Of a stretch of 64,000 nt of DNA, positions 35,027 through 48,800 are shown piece after piece (the first letter of the stretch is position 1; every line of letters starts with the position of its first letter). The notes below the pieces were generated by a model. The model made no database searches and had not been told where the DNA came from. It saw only the letters and a list, made by a program, of their open reading frames with translations. The translations under genes were made by a program, and so were the position numbers. The stretch lies in NCBI GenBank assembly GCA_026120035.1, contig JALRME010000003.1, forward strand, positions 744,001 to 808,000. The letters run 5' to 3'. This DNA comes from Coleophoma eucalyptorum (taxonomy: Eukaryota; Ascomycota; Leotiomycetes; Helotiales; Dermateaceae).

Positions 35027-36186
35027 ATGGCCGATGCTGCGGCGGACATTGAGGAGAGGGGTTTCAAGCAGACCTTCAAAGACCTGTTCTCTGGAGCTTG
35101 TGGAGGAATTGCCCAGGTGATTCTAGGTAAGCAAGACTCAATTTCCATTGAGATTGATCCTCAAATCATATCTGGTCGATTCATTCCACGTGATTTAATC
35201 AAGCTTTAGCTTGGTGTCCTGCGCTGCCTCTATCAGTATATGTATATTGAGCTTTTCTGGAAGAAAATTGGGGCAATAGGGAGGAGCAGTTCTTTCTTCT
35301 TTTCATTTTACTGCGGATTCAATGTTCATGAATGCCCCGACTAGGGAAACCCAAAGCAGGCTGCTGACACTCTCCAGGCCAACCCTTCGACATAGTAAAA
35401 GTGCGTCTCCAAACAACAACACAGTACCCCTCCGCTCTTGCAGCCGCAACTTCAATCTACAAGAATGAAGGGGCACTTGCGTTCTACAAGGGAACTCTGA
35501 CGCCATTGGTTGGTATTGGAGCGTGCGTATCTGTTCAATTCGGTGGTTTCCACTATGTACGACGACTCCTAGAGGCACAGAACACAGCCAAGGGCAAAGC
35601 CGCCGAATTATCGTATGGGCAATACTACCTCGCCGGTGCCGCAGCAGGAGTGACGAACTCAGTCATCTCCGGACCTATTGAGCACGTGAGAATTCGATTG
35701 CAGACCCAACCCCACGGCGCTGGTAAGCTGTATAATGGACCACTTGACTGCGTCCGAAAGCTTTCGGCGCATGAGGGTGTCCTTAAGGGCCTTTACCGTG
35801 GAGAAGCCGTGACAATCCTCCGTGAAGCGCAAGCATACGGTGTGTGGTTCTTAGCATTCGAGTACATGATGAATGCAGACGCCGCGCGCAACAATGTTAT
35901 TCGCAAGGAGATTCCTAGCTGGAAGATTGCTTTCTATGGTGGTTTGGCTGGAGAGGCATTATGGTTGGCCAGTTATCCATTTGACGTGGTTAAGAGCAAG
36001 ATGCAGAGCGATGGTTTTGGAGAGAAGATGCGATATAAGGGTATGAATGATTGCTTCAAGCAAGTCTGGAGACAGGAGGGTATGCGTGGTTTCTGGAAGG
36101 GTATTGGTCCTACCCTGCTCAGAGCGATGCCAGTCAGTGCCGGAACTTTCTTTGTTGCGGAGATGACGGCAAGAGCTATCTCATAG
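35027..36186 (+). CDS. Mitochondrial carrier (SLC25) protein, Ymc1/Ymc2-like
   Basis: Exons 35027-35126 and 35378-36186 give 302 residues, the normal size. Three tandem repeats of two helices each sit in the inner mitochondrial membrane. The signature PX[DE]XX[KR] appears in each: QPFDIVKVRLQ (split by the intron), GPIEHVRIRLQ and YPFDVVKSKMQ. The order GGIAQV, YKGTLTPLVGIGACVSVQFG and FWKGIGPTLLRAMPVSAGTFF fits Ymc1-type carriers, implicated in glutamate/glycine-linked transport in yeast, better than carnitine or ornithine carriers. The 251-nt intron has a GTAAGC donor and CTGAC branch site. Its long length is odd for a short gene. Transported substrate is inference. Confidence 0.92.
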
Positions 36187-36511
36187 GAGTCACTAGTGGT
36201 TGTATTTAGTCATTTTTGCTGGGGTTATCAGATAGAACATGGCGCAAGTTTTCAAAATTTTGTCAATGGCGATAGCGACTATTTTCAGAGGCAACTGATG
36301 TCTCAGGCTAAATAAGCATGATATTTGATGTAGAGAGGATTCAAGCTGGTTCATATGCAAGAATAAACTTTGATACACATAGAGAATTGACGGGCGAGTG
36401 ATATGTATCCATTGCTCGGTTCCTTGCTAATACAGCGTATCCTTAAATGTGCCTTGGCCCTGAGCCATCCATCGTCATTGCTGCTCACTGCTACTCGTGT
36501 AGAATGTTATC
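36187..36511. other. Convergent 3' spacer
   Basis: About 325 bp, AT-rich, between the carrier and RINT1/Tip20 stop codons. Nothing else seen. Confidence 0.45.
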
Positions 36512-39286
36512 TCAATCCATCACTTCGACTCTTCTTGCCAGAACATTCCTGGCGTCTAGAACACTAAGTACATTAAAACCGAGTTGTTGCAGAACCTCTT
36601 GAGCATCAGTAGAATTTCCCAGGCACTTGTTGGCAGCTTCCTTGATTGTCATTCCCGATTCACCTTCAGGGATGTCGACAGGTAAATTGAGCAACTCCAA
36701 GCCTTCCGTCAACTTTGGCAACTCCAAGTCTGTTCCTCGGATGGGATGCAGATTGTTCCTGATCCCGTCCTTGATGCCTTTCAAATCTCTCTGAAATTGT
36801 GCTGCACCAAGTGTGGTAAATGTTTGCTTCAGAAGTACTTCGTTCCACAAGAGATCTTGAAGGTCGTCGAGGCACTCTCGCCAGACGCGTCTGAGTACCG
36901 ACTGGTTCAGTGCCTTTCTAAGAAATTTGAGATTTTCTTCTTGGATCTAATGTGGCCAATCAGTATATGAGAGATGTTTGCTTGTTCACAAATCGACATG
37001 ATAGATCTGCTTACCTGAAGGGTCTGGTCGAGTTCAGCAGTAATATTCAACGTTTCCATGGAGACGGGCTCGTTGGTAATAGTGGTCCACTGAGGCTTGT
37101 GGAAGTAAGGCCGCAGTGATGTTGGATAAGCATACTTAATTGCTTGAATAATGAGCTGCTCTGCTTTGCTTCGAAGGCTCTTGAATGTTGCTACGCTCTC
37201 ATCGAACATTCCGCCACCATCTTCATCACTTCCAAGGGAAGAAGAGATGACGTCTTTAACATCGCCTAAGGTCATGGGGCCAGCTACGCTGTCATTCACC
37301 TCAGTCTGTCTTGCTCTAGCTTGAAGTTCATTCCATAGAGTGATGAAGAACTGGGTAGTATCAGCATTGTTTAAATGGAAACTAGTTCGTTGATCTGCAT
37401 GAACTCACCTCCTCGTTGTTCAACTCCTCAAGGGCCGCTACAACATAGTCGGCACTACCAAAGACTTTGCAGAGACTCTGCAAACCTCCAAGACCTGACA
37501 ATTCGGCCTCCTGTTCCTTTGTTATACCATGGAGCTTGCGACCAACAGTAGATGTGAATGATTGATATACACTGAGTGAATCGTTCAGACGTTCGTAGTA
37601 AGCGTCCAATATCGCAATCTGAACATAGATCAAGAATCGAGTTCGATGTGAAAATCTTCGTAGATCGCGATATTTTTCAGTCACAATTCTTAATAAGTCG
37701 ACCACCTTCACTGCACCATTGGTGGGCTTGGTCTTGTCGGGTGTGCTTTCGTAATCAATTTGTCCGCTTTCTTCGTCTTTCATGATACTCTGATACCGAC
37801 TCAGTGTAAAGTCTTTCTCATACTTCCACCACGTATCGAACCAGTCCTCCAGGACGTCATACGCAAGACCCTTCCACCCGTGATCGATATTGCCCCCGGT
37901 ATAGTCAAATGACTTCCTGAGTGTGTCATCAAATTCAATAATTTGACTGATGAGTTGGCTCATCAGTACAGGCTCCTTGGAGACTTGCTTCATCACGTCG
38001 TCGATCTTTTCCTTGACAATTGGCAACAAAGCCGTAATGAATGCAGAAACCGCATCGAAGTACAACGAGTTCCCAGTCAGGTCAGATTTGGAAAAATATT
38101 CAAATAAGAGGCGGTCAATACTGTTTCTGAGGAATTGTTCTTGGGTCTTAATCTTATTTAAGATATATCTGAAGGCATTGGTGCACAACTAGTAATTTTG
38201 TCAGTTCATAAAACCCATGAAATAGTGACCAAGGTCCACTAATGTCCCCATTCTGGCTCCATACACAGGATATGGATTAGACAGATCTCAGATAACAAAG
38301 ACCGTTTTGCCTCTGTCGCCAAAGCCCACAATTATGCACCTGCAGATATGGCTACGGAATGTTTGGAAGAGTGTACGCACCTCACGATGACTGGCTGTGG
38401 ATTTATCACTCAAAAAGTGATACCGGAAACCTTGCACATACGGTCGAGCCATCACACCTATAGGCAAGAGTATGAGAGGCACCTTTGCAAGGGCGATTTC
38501 TGTTGACTGAAGTTCCAGCAGTTTGTTGAAACAAGAAGTCCAAGCTTCCGTTACCTCTGGTTCGTCTGGCCAGCCATTATTATTCAAAACTATTTCAAAC
38601 TCGTCAGAGAGGATTCTCCTCATCTCATTCCAAAGCTCAGCAGTTCTCTTCTCCACATAAGCCACAAGGTGTACACCTGCTCCCTCTACAGAATCCTGGC
38701 CTTCGTGCAAAGCGAGGGCTAATTCTTTAATTCGATTGTATGGCTTCAACGCGGATTTTGGGTCGTTTGGCAAGTGATCCCGAGCTTCCTGCGACAACAT
38801 ATCGATCTCGCTCAGGAGCTCCACATAGGCTTGTGCTAGTTCCACACGACGGAGCCTCTCCATCGGCCCACGAAATCGCTGTACTGCCTCAGTTGGCGTG
38901 TCGCTGTTTGTGACAACAGACAAACGTTTTTGAATGCTGTTTTGATGTTCGTTGAAAGAGGCGGTGCGTGATAGTACAGACTGCGTATGCTGCTCAGAGG
39001 CTTCCTTACTCGCTGCGAGTCTGGATGTTGCGTCTCGGAGCTGCTAGAGTTTAGCTTCTGGGAGGACTAAACGAGAGGCTGTCACATAGCATACCTGCTC
39101 CTGAAGTTGGAGTTTCTGCGATTCTACATTCTGAATCAAAGCATCCAGGTTCTCGAAGTCCAAGGCAGTCTGAAGCTTGTCGTTGAGGTAATCTTCTAGC
39201 CTGATATCTCGCTCCACGAGTGGAATCTCTGAATTGGGGTCTTCGATCGAGACCAATCGACTTCCATCCCGATGTGTGGCCAGCAT
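36512..39286 (-). CDS. TIP20: RINT1/Tip20 family ER-Golgi tethering protein
   Basis: Exons 39095-39286, 38381-39043, 37409-38188, 37015-37350 and 36512-36946 give 801 residues. The family forms the Dsl1/NRZ tether that captures COPI vesicles at the ER. Family features: N-terminal LEDYLNDKLQTALDFENLDALI followed by coiled coil; GFRYHFLSDKSTAS; NSLYFDAVSAFITALLPIVKEKI; the DGWKGLA-like DHGWKGLAYDVLEDWFDTW region; and EEFFITLWNELQARARQTE. The 192-nt third-exon boundary (intron 38189-38380) is the least usual, but joining HRE to LCTNAFRYIL aligns with the family. The gene is divergent from DNA ligase I. With COG6 and ATG9 it is one of three membrane-traffic genes in the window. Confidence 0.88.
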
Positions 39287-39959
39287 ACTCGCTAGATGTT
39301 GGCAGCAAAGAGGTGGTTATCATATGTCGCTATAACTGTTGTGAAGCTGGAAAAAGGGTTCGGATGTTGACACTTTTTGGAGCTCCAGTATGACGAGGCT
39401 GAAAACACACCTGCGCCTTCTGGCCCTGCTTTCCTGACCGAGGGTGGATTTAACAGAATGGTCCATTGCACCCCCTAAGCGAGCTGAGCAGAAGAGTGAG
39501 GGTTTAGTAAGGGTAATTCCTGTCGAAGTTACAAATTGAATAGAGAACACTGAAATCTACGCGGACGGTGCATGCAGATAATTGAAAGCAATTTCAGTAT
39601 GGTAAATATTCACTAATTTGAAATCTCGTAGCTTCTGGGTGGTGTATTGGAACTGTCAGAATTGCTGTAATTATCAAATTTTTAGTGTAGTTCTAGCATA
39701 ATCCTGGTCATGACGTTTCGACTTCTGAGGGTGTACCTGACAGCCTTGTCTATCAACCTTACGGGGTTATTCAGCACCTTTTCACTGCAACAAATAAACC
39801 CACGCAATATCTTTTGGAGCCCGTAGTTTCGAAATCCAACCCGAAAGAATGCAGAGTTGAAAGGTTCGAGCACTGTTCTAAAGAGAACGAGACTCAACTC
39901 AATGCTAGGCACCCATTGTTATTTGCTCTGCTTCAGCTTTTCCTATTTTGAATCACAAG
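39287..39959. promoter_or_regulatory. Divergent promoter region of TIP20 and DNA ligase I
   Basis: About 670 bp, AT-rich. One ACGCGG hexamer occurs near 39559, compatible with but not proof of G1/S (MBF-type) control of the ligase. No further gene. Confidence 0.45.
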
Positions 39960-42752
39960 ATGAGTAGCCCTGCAAAGCGGCGAAAGCTCAACAGCAACAC
40001 AAAGACCACAGCTGTCCCTTCCCGTGGTTTGGATTACTTCTTCAATAAACAGAAACAAAAGCCACCACCTAGTCCATCCGAAGCTGTTTCTCAGGATCTC
40101 AGGCCAGGCCAGTCTGACAGCCTCACTGACGAAGAGCTGGCAAGGAAGTTGCAAGCTGAATGGGATCAAGAGGCTATTTCTGAGAACCCAATACCAGAAG
40201 TCAATGCTGAAGAAGCCTCTAATGTCAATATTATCAATGTCGAGATACCACAGAGGCCCGGTGGGAGCGAAGATTATCCTTCCAAATCCACAGAAGATGA
40301 TGGTCTAGGAAATGATACTGAAATCAAAGTGACGAAAGAGAAGAGCATTGCGAGTAATACATTCTCTACGCTGAAGGGCAAAAATACACTTTCGCTGCAA
40401 TCCGCAAGCACGGCAGAGGATGCCATCTCCTCAAATATACCTTTTGACGAAAGCCCACTTACGTTTGATCCTTTTAAATATGTCCCAGATCTGCAAAAGC
40501 ATTGGGCCGCCGAAGGAGGACATGCGTCATATGCTCTCCTCACAAGATGCTTTGTGCTGGTCAACAGTACCCAAAGCCGTATCAAAATTGTAGACACTCT
40601 TGTCAATCTTCTCAGAGTCATTATTGAAGGTGACCCTAGTAGTTTGCTACCTACTGTACGTACAATACTTCTTTCGTGGAATTGAAATATACTCCAGAAC
40701 CCTAACAAGACGTTCTTTACTCAACCCATACTGTCCCCGATATACCAAACTAAGATGCATTTACTAATACAAGGTGCGGTAGGTATGGCTAGCTACCAAT
40801 TCTATTTCTCCGCCTTACATATCACTAGAACTGGGACTTGGAGGATCAGCTATCTCAAAAGCCTTGAAGAACGTCTGTGGGCTAGATTCAAAATCTCTGA
40901 AAACGTTGTATGATAAGCATGGGGATGCAGGAGATGTAGCCTTTGAAGCAAAGAAGAGACAGAGTTTCACGCTCCGAAAGCCAAGGCCTCTCTCAATCAT
41001 TGGCGTCTATCAATCTCTAGTGAAGATTGCTAGCACACAGGGGACTGGAAGTAATGAACAAAAGCAAAGAGTGGTGGACAGACTGCTCCAAGACGCAAGA
41101 GGAGCCGAAGAAAGTCGGTACATCGTTAGAACTTTGTGTCAGCATGTGAGTATGGTCCCTGGTATGCTGATATTTTCTAATAAAGCCAGTTACGGATTGG
41201 CGCTGTCAAAACCACAATGTTGATTGCATTATCTCGGGCATTCTTACTTTCACGGCCGCCCGGAGCTGATTTTCCTCTCAAATTGCAGAAAGAGCTTGCA
41301 GCACTTAAGAAGGAAAATTTAGCTGAAATTTGGTCTAAAGCAGAGGAAATGGTAAAAGCATGCTTCGCCAAAAGACCAAATTATAATGATTTAATTCCGG
41401 TACTTCTCGAGATCGGAGTATGTGACGAGCTTCTTATCCGGTGTGGCCTGGCGCTGCATATTCCTCTCCGTCCTATGTTAGGCAGCATAACCAGAGATCT
41501 GTCAGAAATGCTTACCAAGCTCCAAGGTCGGGATTTTAGCTGCGAGTATAAGTATGATGGCCAGCGAGCACAAGTTCATTGCGACGACAAAGGGAAGGTC
41601 TCTATTTTTTCTCGCCATCTTGAACTAATGACAGACAAATACCCGGACCTGGTTGCTCTGATGCCCCAGATACGTGGCGAAGGCGTAGGAAGTTTCATCA
41701 TGGAAGGCGAAGTAGTTGCCGTAGATCAAAACACTGGAGAGCTAAAGACATTCCAGACTCTCACCAATCGAGCTCGCAAAGATGTTGCAATAGGAAGCAT
41801 CAAGGTCGAGGTATGCTTGTTCGCCTTCGATCTAATGTATTTGAACGGAGAACCACTCCTCGACAGGCCCTTTCGAGAGCGAAGGAGTCTTCTTCGAAGT
41901 CTATTCATAGAAGTACCGAAACAATTTACATGGGTGAAAAGCATCGATGCAACATCACAAGATTCAGAGACCGTCCTGGAATTCTTCAAGAGCGCTACAG
42001 ACATCAAGTGCGAAGGAATTATGGTCAAAATCCTCGATAACCTGAACAACAACAACCTAATCACCGAGGAAGTCACGGAAGTAGAGCTCGCTCTAGAAGC
42101 TACGACAACCACCAAAGGCGGTAAAGGTAAAACCAACAACACAGAAAAGAAAACACGACGCAAGGCACTTCTCTCAACCTACGAACCCGATAAAAGACTC
42201 GATTCATGGCTCAAAGTCAAAAAGGATTACTCCACAACCTTTGATACACTAGACCTGATTCCAATTGCAGGCTGGCACGGTCAAGGCCGAAAATCACAAT
42301 GGTGGTCACCAATCTTACTCGCAGTGCGCAATGAAGAGACTGGATCACTCGAAGCAGTCTGCAAATGCATCTCCGGCTTCACGGACACATTCTACAAAGC
42401 CAACAAAGAATACTATGCTGAAGACGGCCCCAACGTTCTAGATGGGAAACCAGGGTATGTAGAATACGATGGCGGATATCCGGATGTGTGGTTCGAGCCG
42501 AAAGAGGTATGGGAGATGGCGTTTGCGGATATCACACTGAGCCCTGTATATAAGGCGGCGATTGGTTTGGTTAGTGATGAGAGGGGCCTGAGTCTCAGAT
42601 TTCCTCGTTTCTTAAAGAAGAGGGAGGATAAATCCATGGACGAGGCGAGTACAAATGAATTTTTAGCTGGCTTGTGGAGAAAGCAGGAGAAGGCTCCGCA
42701 GCAGCAAAGCGGGGAACAGGAGGCCAATGATGAGGACGAGGAGGACGAATGA
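39960..42752 (+). CDS. CDC9: DNA ligase I (Cdc9)
   Basis: ATP-dependent ligase that seals Okazaki fragments and repair nicks. Exons 39960-40655, 40783-41145 and 41190-42752 give 873 residues. Active-site Lys474 lies in CEYKYDGQRAQVH (motif I). Other motifs include SRHLELMTDKYPD, FIMEGEVVAVD, VCLFAFDLMYLNG, KCEGIMVKIL, and SWLKVKKDY (motif V). The DNA-binding domain contains LGGSAISKALKNVCG and QSLVKIASTQGTGS. The N-terminus is disordered and starts with basic SPAKRRKLN, probably nuclear localisation. A PCNA-binding-like SRGLDYFF lacks the usual leading Gln. A Thr/Asn/Lys-rich insert of about 45 residues separates motifs IV and V. The chosen ATG is the first in frame. The stop is 133 bp from the stop of POL2, tail to tail. 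Confidence 0.96.
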
Positions 42753-42885
42753 ATGATTGGAGATGCCCATAAAATATTGTTTGCTGTAACTACCTCGAAA
42801 TATATTTAATGCCATACCTCCATCAATGCTCATGCTATGAACTGAACCTATGCTATTGCCCAATACAAAGGTGTGCAAAAACGCC

Positions 42886-45800
42886 TTATAACTCATCAAA
42901 AACTCCTTCGATGACATCCTCCAACATACGTAACCCATAGAACCGTGCCACGCTCCTATACACCTTCAACCTCCCCATTACATTCTCCTTATCCACAGCT
43001 CCTTTCCATTCACCGCTGCAAGAGCAATGTTCCATAAAATCATTCACTCTAACATTCTTACACTTCACGCACTTCAAGTCCTGTGTCACCCATTCTGTGA
43101 TAATGCCATGAATGGCTCCGATGCAGCGCTCCTCAATCTCAAGACGGTTGAACTCGGCATCGCAGAAATTGCATTTCCAAGGCCGGTCTTGTTTTTGGCC
43201 TGTGGCTGCATCAATATCAGGAATGAGGTCTTCGTCACGACAGAGATCAAAATCGCGTGCCATTGTGCAGTTATCACAGATTATCTGAGGTATCTTGAGA
43301 GAAGTGCTCGGATTATTGAAGTAAGCTTCTTGACTGAACTCTCGAACTTCGAATAGAGCAAGGAGTTCCTTTCGAAGAAGACGAGCTTCTAGTGTGATAT
43401 TCTTGTCAAGTGATAAAACTTGCATCAAGGATTTGACGAGTTGCAGAGCAGGATTGCTCAACTTCAAATGAGAGCCTGGAAGCATGGGGAAGTGATAGTC
43501 CGATGCCAATTCTGGATGAAGCATCTCGTCTTTCTGGCGACGAATAAGTCCAGCGATTTGTCTTTTCAGCGGCTTCTCAAATTCTTTGCCGAGTATTATT
43601 TTGTCTTCTTTGTCGTCCCCGAGAGCTCGGACAGGTAGTTGGGTTGGTCTGGGTGTAGAGTCGACACCAAGCTGTGGCCTCTTCATCCGATGCATGATCT
43701 CAACGAATTCCACAACCCAATCATGGAAAATCGGTTGCAAAGTTGCAGGTAGGAATTTGCTGAGTTGCCAGTGCATAACACAGTCCAGCTTTTGATTTTC
43801 TGCTTCAACGACCTCTTGACAACCCTTCCCTCCGTAGTTAAATTCGTCATACCATACGAGATAGTCCCAATATTCCTTGATTTCCAGGTCCAAGAAGTGG
43901 AAGAGTGGTTTCGCCTTGATTGATTTCAGGATATACTGACTATAAGCATAAGCGTTGCCAACTTCAGACTTTGTGGTCTGTAGTAGGAGACGGTTTGCGT
44001 TTGCAAATACGACATGAGAGCCCACTCTACGGAAGTCCGTCATGAGTTGCTGGAATGCTTTCCTCGACATCATTTGAACGTAGTAATGCAAGGACCTGTC
44101 ATATAAGAATGAATCTGGGTTTTCCACCCAACGGACCAAATGTTGAACCATGATGTCAGCCATGTTGCTACCTTTGCAGGCTTCTGTCCACCAAGCTTTA
44201 ACCATTTCACGCAAAACGGAGACTCCCGCAGTGGCAAAGGCGTTGTCGGCGTAAAGAATTTGCGTCCCATCAGTGACCCCATCCTCTGTTGGCGCTGCGG
44301 GATTGAAAGATATTGAGTCGCTGCCCTCAAGTTCGTTGATGAGAGATGAGGTTAGGATAGTGTTAATGGCAAGGTTACGAACATCTAGCTCGATGCAAAC
44401 AGATGGGTATGTCCCAGGATTATTGACTGACGGCATCTGTACAGTGTCGAGAGGTCCTAGTACATCGTCTAACTCATATCCAGCATGATCAGGTCGCGGT
44501 CCGGCAGACCACCATAGCACAACATTGTTCTTCTGAAGTCTTCTCGCATAGGCAACATCAATAAGAAATCTAGGATCATCTCGTTCCAAATTGCAAAGTG
44601 GAATGTCTCCATATCTTGCCAATTCTGTTAAGTGAAGAATCCATGATCCAAGACTTAGATAGTGGTTCACCAGACGCTTTGCAACAAAAGCCTGCCAGCC
44701 AAGAGGTGGTAGATTGCTGTCAGCAACCTCATACTTCAGAGGAAGCACAGGAAACTCGCCAATGATCGGGATATCATGTATGAGCATCCGCCGTTGTGGT
44801 GATTGCATGACGAGCATTAGAGGCTTCGTCTCGTCATTTCGCATTTTCTTAATAAGATCTCCAATTTCCAAAAGTGCTTTGCGTCTGGTGGTGACCTGGG
44901 TTGTCTTAAATTGGAGCTTCTCCTGGTAATCGAAGCAATTTTGCCAAATATTTCCATCCGCCTCTTTATTTCGTCTTGCCAGCATGTCCGAGTAAATCTT
45001 AGCAATGTTTGGCAAATCTTGGCTGTTCTCCTTTGACTTCTGAAGAATTACCACATGTGCCTGATCTTTGGCCGTTGAGAACAATGCGAAGACCTGTCGG
45101 TCACCAGCAACCACATGGTACAGATAGATGTATGCCATGGATGATTGTGATAGATATGGCTGTTTCGAGGATGCCCGAATAAGTCCAGATAAGTCAAAGC
45201 CCTGTTCCAAGCCTTTGCCTAGGACACCAGGTTGTGTATCATCAAATGTGCAAAGACTTCCTAATTGCAACACAGCACGAATGTTAAGCGGCACTTGCTT
45301 TTCATAAACGCCCTCAACACTGGGATGATTGAAGAGTAAGGATAGCTTCTCAGCATCGTTGACATATACGTCTTCTGGCATTGTTAACTTGAATAGATGC
45401 ACCGATGGGTGTCCGTTGGGCAGAGTGTGGTTGACCTTTTGAGCTTCACAGCCATCGACCTCGATATCTGGGAGCTCTTTGCCTTTGAGGTTAAGGAAGA
45501 CTTGCCGAGGAACATTGATCTTCAAAGTATGCACTTTTGAGTCGATCAAAACATATGCCATGACAAGTCCAGGGCTATCGGTGCCTTTCAACTGCAGAAC
45601 CTGCCATGTCCCTCTGTATGTTTGCTCCGCTTGACTGCGGAAAGTCGCGCCAATATTGTTTTGTGCACTTACACGGGTTTCTCCAAACAGATGTCGTCGT
45701 CGAAGGCGAGCTAGTTTCTGGATCTTCCACTTCTGCTTCTGGTACTCCAAGAACCCAACATAATCCTTTGTTTGGTCCGGCATCTTTTCGGGAAGTGCTG

Positions 45801-48800
45801 CGTACGGATTGACAGATACTGCGACGGCTGGCTCGGGAGACTTTCGTTTCTGTCCTGTCTGTGAAGACTGCGTCAGGATATCGCCAACAGATTTGGGCTT
45901 CAAAAGCTTAGTTCCGTAATCTTCAATATCTCCCATTTTCGGATCCATGAGGTTGGTGATCTCATCCAAAGGAGCTTTGACGAAGAGATCAGTCATTTTC
46001 TTTTGTTTCATTTTATCATCTTTGACATTGATGCGCCTTTGTAGCCACTCGGGATGAGCTACTCTGGGAACTGGGTTGCGAACTTTTTGCAGCGCGGCTG
46101 GAATCGTAATCAGCTTCTGGATGACGGAACCAAGGCGCTCAAGATAGTAGTCCCAGTCGAGTAAGGCTCTTGGATCCATATTCGTCGGATCCTCCTTCAG
46201 CCATTTTCGCAAAAAGTGTCTCTTTACAGAAGTCTCTGCCGAGAAGATAGCAACTGGAATAGCTCTCTCGGTGACAGGTGCCTGCTTTGGTCTTGCACAG
46301 ATAATGTACTTGCAATTTAAGCCTTTGTCTTTGACCATTTGCTCACCAAGGAAGTCTGCTAAACGCTTTGCAGTTGTGATCGAAGTTGACTTTTGAGAGC
46401 CGTACTCTTCCAAAGTTTTGGACATGCTTCTATTCTCACAAATCAGGTCGATTAACTCTTCATCCGCAAGAGTCTCCCCTTTCGAATGCAACACGTCGAG
46501 CCATTGGTTAGCTACTTTAGCGACCGCGGCGTAAGTCTCTGCTAAAGTTGTCCCTTCCAAAAAGAACTTGAAGATTTGCTGTTGAAAAATCTTGATCAAT
46601 TTCAGTTCTCCTCTTCGCTTAACCTCAAATCCTTTTAGTTCAGCAAGACTGCCGTCGTCGTTAAAAACAGCATATCGCTTCTTCAAATTCTTGTCTTCTT
46701 CCTTTGAGGTTGGTAAGATCATAGCTTTATATGGGCCATCGACCTCAAAGAAGATCGAATTGTCGCTGTGAGTCTCGTACTTAAACGTTTTCGGATCCAC
46801 CAAAGTCTGATACTGATGATTCGTAAATTTGGCATGCACTAGGTGGTTCAACATAACACAGGGATATGAAATAGCCAATTTCTTGCCATTCTTCATGGTG
46901 AAGCCGTAGTTCTCAGGAAATGTTGCTGGAAGCATACACCAGATTCCATCAGTATCAAGTTCCAAAGGTCGGCCAATCCTTTCTACCAATTGTCGAGCCA
47001 TCTGAATGATGTGTGCGCCTGTTAGGCAAGTAACACCGGCCATTTCCATAGAATACCATCGGGAACCCTTCCTCATGACATAACCGTAAAAGGAATTCAG
47101 AATGACCTTATGGGCCAATTGCAATGAGTCGAAGAGTACAATCATCTTCTTTCCATTTTCGATTTCGGAGGTTGGTGCACCGGAAGCCTTTAGGGCCTCC
47201 GTCTTTCCCTTCCACACTTTCTGCTTTCCTTTGTAGTCATAGCGTCTGTCTCGAAAGTCTTTGACAGTATCGATATAGAAAGGATTCTCTCTTTGGCAGA
47301 TGATAGCCTCTCTCTCAATCGTTTTCGAGTCGTGAATCTTATGGTAGATCTTTTGGCTATAAAGCTGCAGTCGCTTTCGAATGAGAGAGGCCTGCTCTTC
47401 CGCTGATAATTCCTGGAAGGACTTTGTAGGGCTGTTTGGCCATTTTCCAGGAAATCTTTCATTTTCCAAGGAGTTCCTGATCATGTTGTACTCGTCTCTC
47501 TTAGCAGGCAGGTATTCACCTCTCCAAGCCCATGGCATTCTCCGATCACAGGTCTTTCCAGGACGGTTGAAATCACATGCAGCGCAGTCGGACTCCTCTA
47601 TCATAGAGTCTGGCTGCAGTCGATTCGTCGTCATAATGTTGGGATACATAGATGCGACATCCAAATGGTAAATGAGAGGTCTTTCGCTTCGGTTTGCAGT
47701 CTTCTTCAAGCTGAGCAATCGATCCGTTATTTGTTGCTTGATCTCGTCATAGTTGGTAATATCATCCAATGACTTCTTTTCTTCAACTGTGATGCTAAAT
47801 TTCAAGGCTGCATCCAGGTCCACAAGAAGTTCGTCGATAGCTGTAGTATCTACAGCAAAATTGACAGGAATATCTGCGCGGAAGACTCCAGCTTCGATAC
47901 TTTCCACGTGTCCACCAACATAAGTCTCTGATTCCAGAAGATGGCCTTCCCAGAAAGACTCTTTTGGCGAGACGTGCTTGTTCGGCAGTACAATCTCCTT
48001 CTGATATGCTTGAACCATGAGTAGCATCTCACAAAGAGTTCCGGTTCCTTTTCGTAAAACGGCATCGGCACCTAGAGGAATGATTGTACATAAGGAAAAG
48101 ATAAAAGGATGCACATATTTCATATACAAATAATAAGTCGCCACGGCATCCGAAACTGAATACTCTGCAAGGACCTGGGGTCGCTCGCTAGCGTATCGAA
48201 GCATTAGTTCCGGGTCAAGCTCGTCTGGGTCGTATCCAAGCTTTGCTGTAGTGACAGCTTTGAGACCTCGACTACCTTGTGGCAAGTAACTGTCGCGGTT
48301 CACCCAATGGAAACAATCCATATGTACACTGTAGTCACAGCAGTACTGGTCGTCGGCTCCTTTCCTCCACCCGATCTCCTGATACATGTCAATACCGTTG
48401 ACGCTGGCTCGCGCATCTACAAAGGGCCAATCGAAAAAGTCTCCGTTGTATGTCGATATTACTGTCGGTCTTGCTTCTTTGATGTGGAGGAAAAACCTTT
48501 CTATAACAGCCTTTTCGTCCGGTTCGTTGAAAATCATGAAAGGGCCATCATATTCTGGCTTTGGAGTGTACTCAAAGTCCTCAATATCTTCCGAAACAAT
48601 TTCTCGATTCGTAATCAGGAATCCTTGTCCGTCGATCATGTATGAAATCATCATAATTTGATCAATTGCGGCATCTGGAAATTTCAATGGCAGCTTCGTC
48701 GTCTCGATATCGTATGCCATGACGACAGGATCCGCTCTTTGAAGCCTCTCTTCTAAACATTTCATCTTTGTGGTACCGTGTTTTGCCTCAACCGAGTACC

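Noticed and set aside
43027..48661. Many plus-strand open frames of 60-140 codons opposite POL2
   Set aside because: They are antisense shadows of a highly conserved coding sequence and show no independent protein features.
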